7,036 bases of DNA from Desulfobacterales bacterium (lineage in GTDB: Bacteria; Desulfobacterota; Desulfobacteria; Desulfobacterales; Desulfobacteraceae), in contig JAKSAU010000299.1 in assembly GCA_022361535.1 (NCBI GenBank), positions 1-7,036 on the forward strand, read 5' to 3'. Made by a program: the position numbers and the translations under genes. Of this stretch, positions 1 to 5,439 are shown piece after piece (positions within the stretch are counted from its first letter, which is position 1; each line of letters starts with the position of its first letter). The notes beneath the pieces were generated by a model. The model was not told where the DNA came from. It made no database searches and worked only from the letters and a program-made list of their open reading frames with translations.

Positions 1-753
1 CAGATCCTTGAAAAACTCAATCACCTTGAAAATTTCCTCCCTGTTGCCGACCAGTGATTTATCCGGGACAAATGATACCGCGACATAAAACCCTTCATCC
101 TGGAAAAGTCTGATGGCATTCAACGCATACTCATAAATTCCTTGGGTGCGTCTGCCCTTGTCATGCACATCTGCACTGTAATGATCCAGACTGATCACGG
201 GGATTTCAAGCCCGGCCTGCTTTAACCTTTTTACCCGTGCTCTGGTGAGTTTATAACCTGTTGTAAACATCACCGGCATGGATCGTTCATCAACACTGGC
301 GATAATTTCTTCAAGATCTTTTCGTAAAAGCGGTTCCCCTCCGGTAAAACCGATGACGCTGACACCTAGATCCTGGACTTGAGATATGGCTTTTTTGATC
401 TGGTCCAGTGTGAGAATGTCTTTTTGGGACCTGTCTGAAAAAGAACAGTGCCAGCAGTTGCATGGACATTGGGGGGTTACTGCAAAATTTGTCACCACGG
501 GAAATGGTTTTCCGGAGGTTGTCACCACCACACCTTTGAGAAACCGATCATAGGCAATGGATGGAAAGTAGGGTGTAAAGGTATTGGAGTATACTTTATT
601 CCCGATTTTTGTCAGTTTGCTTTCCTTGGAAACATATCTCATGGCAAGCTTCTGCTTGATACTAAGAGATGAGAGTTCTTTGTTCATACCAATCTTAAGA
701 TCAGTCACCAATCGTCTGATACCATAAAGCTGAGTGCCATTGTGTTTTCTCAT
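1..753 (-). CDS. Radical SAM domain enzyme, 3' part beyond the left edge
   Basis: The first 251 codons are present and the frame is still open at base 1. Translation shows C96-x3-C100-x2-C103 (within CPCNCWHC), the ligands of the [4Fe-4S] cluster that cleaves S-adenosylmethionine in radical SAM enzymes. GGEPLL follows at 138-143 (the SAM-amine-contacting GGE motif), then a SLD...HD...G stretch at 188-204 typical of the PqqE/AhbD/SPASM-like branch. An extra cysteine, C98, sits inside the motif. About 85 residues precede the barrel, without a recognisable domain. The start is ATG at 753: GGGAG lies just upstream, and an in-frame TAG further upstream allows no other ATG. The missing C-terminus would show whether auxiliary-cluster cysteines (SPASM/Twitch) exist. 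The gene begins 104 bases after the TetR stop in the same direction, so cotranscription is possible. Radical SAM membership is firm; substrate and reaction are unknown. Confidence 0.9.
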   Translation of the reverse strand, partial: MRKHNGTQLYGIRRLVTDLKIGMNKELSSLSIKQKLAMRYVSKESKLTKIGNKVYSNTFTPYFPSIAYDRFLKGVVVTTSGKPFPVVTNFAVTPQCPCNCWHCSFSDRSQKDILTLDQIKKAISQVQDLGVSVIGFTGGEPLLRKDLEEIIASVDERSMPVMFTTGYKLTRARVKRLKQAGLEIPVISLDHYSADVHDKGRRTQGIYEYALNAIRLFQDEGFYVAVSFVPDKSLVGNREEIFKVIEFFKDL

Positions 754-857
754 ACCCTGTTCTCCCGCACGTTTTGATTTAAAGATAACTGGTTGGCTCT
801 ATTGTTTCCTGGCGCAACCTATGTTGTATTGTTCCGCGTTCGATTAACAGACCGGTT

Positions 858-1472
858 TTAAGGCTGAATGTAATCGGATATATCTATATCCGTATCAGTA
901 AACAGTCCATGCATCAGCAACTGGACAGTGTCCGTGAACATGTCACGTATGAATTCATCTTTGGACTGTATGTAGGTCCTGATGATGAACATTTTATAGA
1001 TCATGAAAATGATATTTGAGATTCGGTCCGGATTGATTTTGCGAAAGACACCTTCTGCCATGCCCTGCTCGAGGATATCCCGGATAATGCCAGCGGAATT
1101 TTTATTAATTTTTTCATAGGGGTCATTTTCGGCAAACATGGGGAAGATATCAGGATCGTGTGCTAAAAGCCGCCGAAACGGATCATCTTCAGCCAGATAT
1201 TCCACTGCCTTGAAGCACATAACAAGAAACCTACGCCTGGGATCTGTTTCCCGGGCAATAGCCTCTCCAACTTTTTGCTGCCATTTCAAAAGACAGTAAG
1301 CAACCGTCTTTTCATAAAGCTGCCTTTTTCCCGAAGCATAGCGATAGAGGTTTCCTTTGGTCATGGACAACCGCCCGGCAATATCATCCATGGTTGATTT
1401 TTGGTAGCCAAAGTCTGCAAACACAGACAGGGCCGTGTCATAAATAGTTTCCTGGGATTCTCTGGCGCGCAT
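858..1472 (-). CDS. TetR/AcrR-family transcriptional regulator
   Basis: A 204-residue protein, normal length for the family. Residues 6-52 form the DNA-binding domain: an amphipathic first helix (ETIYDTALSVFADFGY), then the helix-turn-helix MDDIAGRLSMTKGNLYRYASGKRQLY, where the usual YxYFxxKxxL is YRYASGKRQL. The remainder is helical and variable, as expected of the ligand-binding and dimerisation domain, and gives no clue to the ligand. A longer frame begins with TTG at 1502, but the ATG at 1472 is preferred. It has GAGG six bases upstream (1479-1482), the homology starts immediately after it, and the TTG lies inside the probable operator. Members are usually dimeric repressors released by a small hydrophobic or cationic ligand. 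The palindrome over its own promoter suggests autoregulation. It could also control the radical SAM gene downstream or the importer upstream; neither is shown. Confidence 0.93.
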   Translation of the reverse strand: MRARESQETIYDTALSVFADFGYQKSTMDDIAGRLSMTKGNLYRYASGKRQLYEKTVAYCLLKWQQKVGEAIARETDPRRRFLVMCFKAVEYLAEDDPFRRLLAHDPDIFPMFAENDPYEKINKNSAGIIRDILEQGMAEGVFRKINPDRISNIIFMIYKMFIIRTYIQSKDEFIRDMFTDTVQLLMHGLFTDTDIDISDYIQP

Positions 1473-1478
1473 ATCATA

Positions 1479-1482
1479 CCTC
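1479..1482 (-). promoter_or_regulatory. Ribosome binding site deciding the TetR start
   Basis: GAGG on the minus strand, six bases before the ATG at 1472. No comparable purine-rich site precedes the upstream TTG at 1502, so the shorter 204-residue protein is the likelier product. Confidence 0.7.
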
Positions 1483-1490
1483 AAAAGTGA

Positions 1491-1523
1491 ATAAATGAAC
1501 AAAATGGTTATTTGTTTATTTAT
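1491..1523. promoter_or_regulatory. Probable TetR-type operator (imperfect palindrome)
   Basis: The plus strand reads ATAAATGAACAAA, a 7-base spacer ATGGTTA, then TTTGTTTATTTAT. The arms are complementary at 12 of 13 positions, with dyad centre at about 1507. It lies 19 bases upstream of the TetR start codon and covers the predicted -10 region and transcription start of that gene. TetR-family dimers bind palindromes of this size in their own promoters, so this is the natural candidate site. The sequence is AT-rich, which raises the chance of coincidental symmetry; binding is inferred. Confidence 0.55.
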
Positions 1524-1545
1524 GGGGTTTTCGTAAGATGGTCAA
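1517..1545 (-). promoter_or_regulatory. Candidate sigma-70 promoter of the TetR gene
   Basis: On the minus strand, TTGACC (1545-1540) matches the -35 consensus at five of six bases. The -10 region is AT-rich but not a clear match: TAAATA at spacing 17 (1522-1517) or CATAAA at spacing 15 (1524-1519). Transcription would begin near 1510, giving a leader of about 40 bases. The good -35 box and the overlapping palindrome support it; the weak -10 keeps confidence modest. Confidence 0.45.
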
Positions 1546-1603
1546 GACAAAATGAAGATGGCCCCTGTTTTTGTGTTATTCTCTTTGAATATGTAGGCAG
1601 GAG

Positions 1604-1702
1604 GTGATTACCTGGAAATACAACTGTTTTAATTGCCTGCGGCTCGGTCCGGATTTTGTGGAGCAGGAGCATTCTGAATGCTGTTTGGGGAAATGGTGTT
1701 AG
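1604..1702 (+). CDS. Doubtful short cysteine-rich ORF, 32 codons
   Basis: The only plus-strand frame in the gap that merits mention. Starting from GTG it encodes a 32-residue peptide ending at TAG 1700-1702, with five cysteines arranged as NCFNC near the N-terminus and CCLGKWC at the C-terminus, which could bind a metal or form disulfides. The sequence AGGAGGTGAT at 1599-1608 is a perfect 10-base match to the anti-Shine-Dalgarno end of 16S rRNA, but the GTG overlaps it, so spacing is wrong for that start. A CTG at the ideal distance (1612) gives only six codons. It could be a remnant, a leader peptide or chance. I do not recognise a family. Confidence 0.18.
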   Translation: MITWKYNCFNCLRLGPDFVEQEHSECCLGKWC

Positions 1703-1735
1703 GTAGATTCTTGGAGATTTGAATAATAGTACTAC

Positions 1736-1779
1736 TTAATAATTAAGGGCGGCTGTTTAAAACCGCCCTTAATTATTAA
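1736..1779 (-). terminator. Rho-independent terminator of the ABC importer operon
   Basis: A perfect 17-base inverted repeat: left arm TTAATAATTAAGGGCGG (1736-1752), 10-base loop, right arm 1763-1779. It starts 14 bases after the ATPase stop. Read on the minus strand, the GGGCGG/CCGCCC core is followed by the U-rich TTAATTATT, as an intrinsic terminator requires. The arms are symmetric, so an A/T-rich tract flanks the GC core on both sides and the element could also stop plus-strand transcription. It separates the importer operon from the TetR transcript. Confidence 0.88.
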
Positions 1780-1793
1780 AGTCATTTAATATA

Positions 1794-3440
1794 TCAAGCC
1801 GGCATCTTGCGGCGGTCTTCCAGAACACGGTCTAACCAGTCCGGATCCATTTCAGGCACAGAGGAGAGCAGCAGTTTCGTATAGTCGTGGTGGGGCGGGG
1901 TAAACACCTCATCCCTGGGACCGTGTTCCACCACCCGGCCCTGGTACATGACCACGACGTCGTCGGCAATGGCCCTGACGGTGGCAAGGTCGTGGGTGAT
2001 GAACAAATAGCTCATGTTCAGATCGTCCTGGAGGCGCTGGAGCAGTTTGAGAATTTCTTCGGCAACTAACTGGTCCAAGGCGGAGGTGACCTCGTCGCAG
2101 ATGATCAGTTCAGGCCGGGCAGCCAAGGCGCGGGCAATGCAGACCCGCTGCTTCTCCCCGCCGGACAGTTCCGAAGGATAACGGTCCAGGTAATTATCGT
2201 TGAGCTCGATCATGTCCAAAAGTTCCGAAACCCTTCGGTCCACTTCTTTTTTTCCGGGGTTGTAGTAAAACCGGATGGGGCGGCCGATGATGTCCTTAAC
2301 CTTGTGGCGGGGGTTGACTGCAACATCAGGCATCTGGAAGATCATCTGCCATTTGCGAAGCCTGTCCTTATCCCTGTGTTTAAGATGGGGAGACATTTCA
2401 AGGCCGTCAAAATAGACCATGCCTTCGGATTGGGGCAAAAAACCTGTGATGACCCGAGCAACCGTGGTCTTACCAGAGCCCGATTCTCCTACGACCGCCA
2501 CGGTTCTCCCTCGGAGGACATCAAAACTGACATTATGAAGAACAGCAGGGCCGTTATTGTAAGCTGCTGTTATATTATCTACCTTGAGCAGGGGTTCCTC
2601 TTTTTGGGCAGGAACCACTGGTTTTACCTGGCGGCGGACCGCCAGCAGATCTGCGGTATATTGTTCTTTGGGGGCGTCCAGCATTGCCCTTGACTCCCCT
2701 TCTTCCACGCACAACCCATAGCGAAGTACCATAATTCTGTGGGAAAGCTGAGCCACAACTGCCAGGTCATGGGTAATGTAGATGGCAGCGCAGTTGGATT
2801 TTTTTACCACTTCCTTGATAGCGGTAAGCACTTCGATCTGTGTGGTTACGTCCAGGGCTGTGGTGGGTTCATCAAAGATAATGATATCCGGGTCACAGGC
2901 CATGGCCATGGCTACCATGGCCCGCTGGAGTTGGCCGCCGGACACCTGGTGGGGATAACGGAAACCAATGCCGGCCGGGTCTGGAAGAAAGAGTCTGGAA
3001 TAGAGGTCTTCTGCTTTTTCCCGAGCCTGGGGCATGGTCATCATTTTATGGGCAAGGGGTGTTTCGGCGAACTGGGTGATCAGCTTGTGGGAAGGGTTGA
3101 AGGATGCAGCCGCACTCTGGGCCACATAGGCGATTTTATATCCGCGGATATCCTCCAGCTCCTTTTCAGGGGCACCACGAAGTTCTTTGCCAAGATAGTT
3201 GATCGTACCCGCAGACAACCTGCACCCTTCACGGGCATATCCCATGGCGGCAAGGCCGATGGTGGACTTGCCGGCCCCGGATTCACCGATCAGGCCGAGT
3301 ACCTCTCCACGGTTCAGGTGAAGATCTACTCCTTTTACAACCTTTCGCCATTTGCCGTCCTGACGGCCCTCTATTTCAAGCCCTGTAATGGTGAGCAGCC
3401 GTTCCTGTCTTGTGTCTTTTGTTTTCATATTAGTAATCAT
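1794..3440 (-). CDS. Peptide-type ABC importer ATPase, two fused ATP-binding domains (DppD-DppF)
   Basis: A 548-residue cytoplasmic protein with two complete nucleotide-binding domains that power the importer by ATP hydrolysis. Domain 1 (about 15-270): Walker [10 protein letters not shown] 52-60, Q-loop Q108, signature VSGGQ 166-170, Walker B IIIFDE 186-191, switch His 224. Domain 2 (about 283-548): Walker [10 protein letters not shown] 318-326, Q-loop Q369, signature LSGGEKQR 425-432, Walker B LIICDE 445-450, switch His 483. Both sites look catalytically intact. The tail [14 protein letters not shown] (517-530) is the degenerate Opp/Dpp C-terminal motif (usually HPYT..LL) that marks peptide-family ATPases; EQYTADLL at 259-266 is its equivalent in domain 1. 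The length resembles fused relatives such as E. coli YejF and GsiA. ATG 3440 has a strong AAGGAGG site (3447-3453) touching the upstream permease stop, 12 bases away. Last gene of the operon. Confidence 0.96.
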   Translation of the reverse strand: MITNMKTKDTRQERLLTITGLEIEGRQDGKWRKVVKGVDLHLNRGEVLGLIGESGAGKSTIGLAAMGYAREGCRLSAGTINYLGKELRGAPEKELEDIRGYKIAYVAQSAAASFNPSHKLITQFAETPLAHKMMTMPQAREKAEDLYSRLFLPDPAGIGFRYPHQVSGGQLQRAMVAMAMACDPDIIIFDEPTTALDVTTQIEVLTAIKEVVKKSNCAAIYITHDLAVVAQLSHRIMVLRYGLCVEEGESRAMLDAPKEQYTADLLAVRRQVKPVVPAQKEEPLLKVDNITAAYNNGPAVLHNVSFDVLRGRTVAVVGESGSGKTTVARVITGFLPQSEGMVYFDGLEMSPHLKHRDKDRLRKWQMIFQMPDVAVNPRHKVKDIIGRPIRFYYNPGKKEVDRRVSELLDMIELNDNYLDRYPSELSGGEKQRVCIARALAARPELIICDEVTSALDQLVAEEILKLLQRLQDDLNMSYLFITHDLATVRAIADDVVVMYQGRVVEHGPRDEVFTPPHHDYTKLLLSSVPEMDPDWLDRVLEDRRKMPA

Positions 3441-3452
3441 AAAAGGCCTCCT

Positions 3453-4289
3453 TTACGCCCGGATCTGTGCGGAGCGGTGGAGGAACCAGTCAACCACCAT
3501 GTTAATGGATACGGTGAGCGCGGCAATGGTTCCGGCCGGATAAAGCGGGGTCAGAATGCCGAAGTTGATGGCCCCGGAATTTTCCCGGACCATGGAACCC
3601 CAGTCTGCCGTGGGCGGCTGAATGCCAAGGCCCAAAAATGACAGGGATGAGATAAATAAAAAGATAAAGCAGAACCGCAACCCAAATTCCGCAATAAGGG
3701 CGGGCAGGGCATTTGGTAGAATTTCCCTGCGCACAATGTAAAAGGTATTTTCTCCTCTTAGGCGTGCGGCATCCACGTATTCCATAATAGCAATGTCCAT
3801 GGCAAGCGCTCTTGCCAGACGGAATACCCTTGTGGAGTCAAGCAGGGCTACCACCACGATCAGGACCGGGATGGAGGTGCCCAGGACCGACAGGATCATA
3901 AGTGCCAGGATCAAGGTGGGAAAGGCCATGAAGATGTCAACGATTCTGGATAAAAGATTGTCTAGCCAGCCGCCGGTAACCGCAGCAGTTAACCCTAAAA
4001 AGGCGCCTACGGAAAAAGCGATCAAGGTGGTGATAAAGGCAATGGTGATGGAGTTGCGCGCACCGTAAATTAATCGGCTGAGCATGTCCCGTCCAAGCTG
4101 GTCCGTACCCAGCAGGTGGTCGGTGCTGGGAGAAAGCCAAACGTCCGCTACTACTTCTGATTCCCCGAATGGGGCAAGCACCGGTGCAAACAAGGCCACA
4201 CTCAGTCCAAAAACAATGACGATCAACCCGATCCGGGCGGATAGAGGACTTGTTTTTAACAGTTTCATCATTTTTTGCATGTTTTTCAT
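3453..4289 (-). CDS. ABC importer permease, DppC/OppC type
   Basis: A 278-residue inner-membrane protein, usual length for the family. An N-terminal membrane helix (about 18-41) is followed by the conserved periplasmic stretch HLLGTDQLGRDMLSRLIYGAR (58-78), diagnostic of OppC-type permeases. About five further hydrophobic segments follow (roughly 80-105, 117-150, 190-202, 203-222, 247-270). The EAA coupling loop that contacts the ATPase is EYVDAARLRGE (170-180) leading to ILPN (190-193). The frame is open up to 4346, giving an extra N-terminal run with four cysteines inside the upstream gene. ATG 4289 is preferred because AAGGTGA (4295-4301) sits at proper spacing and the protein then begins with the usual short basic N-terminus. 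It starts 10 bases after the DppB-type stop and forms the translocation pore with it. Confidence 0.95.
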   Translation of the reverse strand: MKNMQKMMKLLKTSPLSARIGLIVIVFGLSVALFAPVLAPFGESEVVADVWLSPSTDHLLGTDQLGRDMLSRLIYGARNSITIAFITTLIAFSVGAFLGLTAAVTGGWLDNLLSRIVDIFMAFPTLILALMILSVLGTSIPVLIVVVALLDSTRVFRLARALAMDIAIMEYVDAARLRGENTFYIVRREILPNALPALIAEFGLRFCFIFLFISSLSFLGLGIQPPTADWGSMVRENSGAINFGILTPLYPAGTIAALTVSINMVVDWFLHRSAQIRA

Positions 4290-4294
4290 AACAA

Positions 4295-4301
4295 TCACCT
4301 T
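4295..4301 (-). promoter_or_regulatory. Ribosome binding site deciding the DppC-type start
   Basis: AAGGTGA on the minus strand, five bases before ATG 4289 and overlapping the stop codon of the upstream permease gene (4300-4302). It argues against the longer frame starting at 4346 and suggests translational coupling of the two permeases. Confidence 0.65.
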
Positions 4302-5256
4302 ATTTGGGATGGCGCAGTTTGGGGTTGGACAGGATAGACAGCACATCTGCGGTTAGATTCAAGAAAATATAGGTACAGGCAAATATCAGGCCCGAGGCCT
4401 GAACCACGGGGATATCCCGTTTTGACACCGAATCTACCAGAAGCTGGCCTAAGCCCGGATAAACAAAGACGACCTCTACCACGACCACTCCGACTACCAA
4501 CCAGGCAATATCCATGACCACGACATTAATGATTGGGGCCAGGGCATTGGGCAGGGCATGGTAAAAAATAATCTTGGCTCGGCGTACCCCTTTGAGCCGT
4601 GCCATTTCAATATAGGGGCTGGACAGAATCCCGATGATGGCCGCCCGTGTCATGCGCATCATATGGGCCAGGACCACCAGGGTCAGGGTCAGGCAGGGCA
4701 AAACCAGAACACTGACAAGTTCCGAAAAGGCCATGTCCGGCCGCAGCACTGCCACGGACGGAAACAGTTCAAATTGGACCACAAAGATCACAATAAGCAG
4801 GTATGCGACAAAGAATTCCGGCAGGGAAATGGCGCTAAGGGTAGAGGTGGACAAAAATTTATCCAGCCATGAATTTTGGTACAATGCGCAGATCAATCCG
4901 AGGATGATGGCTAAGGGAATAGAGACGACTGCTGCGGAAAAGGCCAGTGTCAATGTGTTTTCAAACCGCCATCCGATCATGCTGGACACGGGCCTGCCGT
5001 TTGACAGGGAGTTTCCAAGCTCTCCCTGGGCCAGATCTCCGAGCCAGGCCGCATAACGGATGTGCAGGGGCAGGTCCAGTTTAAGTTCTTTTCGCAGGGC
5101 TTCAAGATTTTCCTCGGTCGCTCCCTGGCCCAGAATGGCTTGGGCAGTGTCGCCTGGCAGGGCTTCAAGGCCTGCAAAGATTAGGATGGATATGGCGAAC
5201 AGAGTAAGCAGGGCAAACCCGGTTCGTTTAAAAAGTATGGGAAACAGGAAATTCAT
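4300..5256 (-). CDS. ABC importer permease, DppB/OppB type
   Basis: A 318-residue inner-membrane protein, typical for OppB/DppB. The first membrane helix (about 12-31) leads to LPGD (33-36), a hallmark of the family. A periplasmic segment with LDLPLHIRYAAWLGDLAQGELGNS (60-83) follows, then about five hydrophobic helices (roughly 102-125, 140-160, 180-198, 239-265, 284-308). The EAA loop is EMARLKGVRRAKIIFYHALPN (217-237). YPGLG at 266-270 is another conserved site before the last helix. GAGGA lies about five bases before ATG 5256. It pairs with the DppC-type permease to form the heterodimeric channel and is first of the three tightly packed membrane/ATPase genes, 174 bases after the binding-protein gene. 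Nothing is missing or unusual. Confidence 0.96.
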   Translation of the reverse strand: MNFLFPILFKRTGFALLTLFAISILIFAGLEALPGDTAQAILGQGATEENLEALRKELKLDLPLHIRYAAWLGDLAQGELGNSLSNGRPVSSMIGWRFENTLTLAFSAAVVSIPLAIILGLICALYQNSWLDKFLSTSTLSAISLPEFFVAYLLIVIFVVQFELFPSVAVLRPDMAFSELVSVLVLPCLTLTLVVLAHMMRMTRAAIIGILSSPYIEMARLKGVRRAKIIFYHALPNALAPIINVVVMDIAWLVVGVVVVEVVFVYPGLGQLLVDSVSKRDIPVVQASGLIFACTYIFLNLTADVLSILSNPKLRHPK

Positions 5257-5312
5257 GGGATCCTCGTTTGTTATGCATTGACACTTTCGTGAAAAGTTCA
5301 GCTATAGGCTAA

Positions 5313-5326
5313 GTAAAAATTTTTAC
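5313..5326. other. Perfect 14-base AT palindrome in the binding protein-permease gap
   Basis: GTAAAAATTTTTAC is fully self-complementary and lies about 57 bases before the DppB-type start codon. It may be a weak regulator site or a small hairpin with no loop; nothing ties it to a particular protein. Low-complexity A/T runs make such palindromes fairly easy to obtain by chance. Confidence 0.3.
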
Positions 5327-5342
5327 CTACTTTGTATGAGGG

Positions 5343-5390
5343 CTGGCCAGGCGCAAAGGCAACCATATCGGTTGTCGAGTGACTGGCCAG
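5343..5390 (-). other. Intercistronic stem-loop between binding-protein and permease genes
   Basis: Two copies of the self-complementary octamer CTGGCCAG (5343-5350 and 5383-5390) can pair with each other. Between them CAACC (5360-5364) pairs with GGTTG (5370-5374) around a 5-base loop. No U-run follows on the minus strand, so it is not a classic full terminator. Structures at this place in importer operons commonly protect the upstream binding-protein mRNA from 3' exonuclease or cause partial termination, so that more binding protein than permease is made. That role is inferred from position and pairing. Confidence 0.5.
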
Positions 5391-5400
5391 ACACCATAAC

Positions 5401-5439
5401 AAAGCATGTGGTAGACTTGTTACGAAGTCATTATGCTTT
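5401..5439 (-). other. Stem-loop overlapping the stop codon of the binding-protein gene
   Basis: AAAGCAT (5401-5407) pairs with ATGCTTT (5433-5439), and inside it GACTT (5414-5418) pairs with AAGTC (5425-5429) around GTTACG, with an unpaired internal loop between the two stems. The outer stem includes part of the stop codon (5431-5433). With the second stem-loop at 5343-5390 it makes the 174-base gap structured, consistent with mRNA stabilisation. No terminator-like U tract is seen. Confidence 0.4.

Noticed and set aside
791..819. Weak hairpin (GGTTGGC with GCGCAACC) in the gap between the TetR and radical SAM genes
   Set aside because: Only seven pairs with a bulge, a 14-base loop and no clear U tract; not enough for a terminator.
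1473..1502. Ten-residue N-terminal extension of the TetR protein from TTG 1502
   Set aside because: TTG start without a good ribosome site, inside the probable operator, while ATG 1472 has GAGG at correct spacing.
1559..1575. Possible sigma-54 promoter on the plus strand (TGGCCCC ... TTTGT)
   Set aside because: The -12 element lacks the key GC and the spacing is off by one base; too weak to call.
2739..3641. A 300-codon open frame on the plus strand opposite the fused ATPase and the end of a permease
   Set aside because: It lies antisense to a gene with complete ATPase motifs, spans a gene boundary, and its translation shows no recognisable domain. It is a codon-bias shadow of the real genes.
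4290..4346. Nineteen-residue N-terminal extension of the DppC-type permease with four cysteines
   Set aside because: It overlaps the end of the upstream permease gene, is atypical for the family, and ATG 4289 has a better ribosome site.
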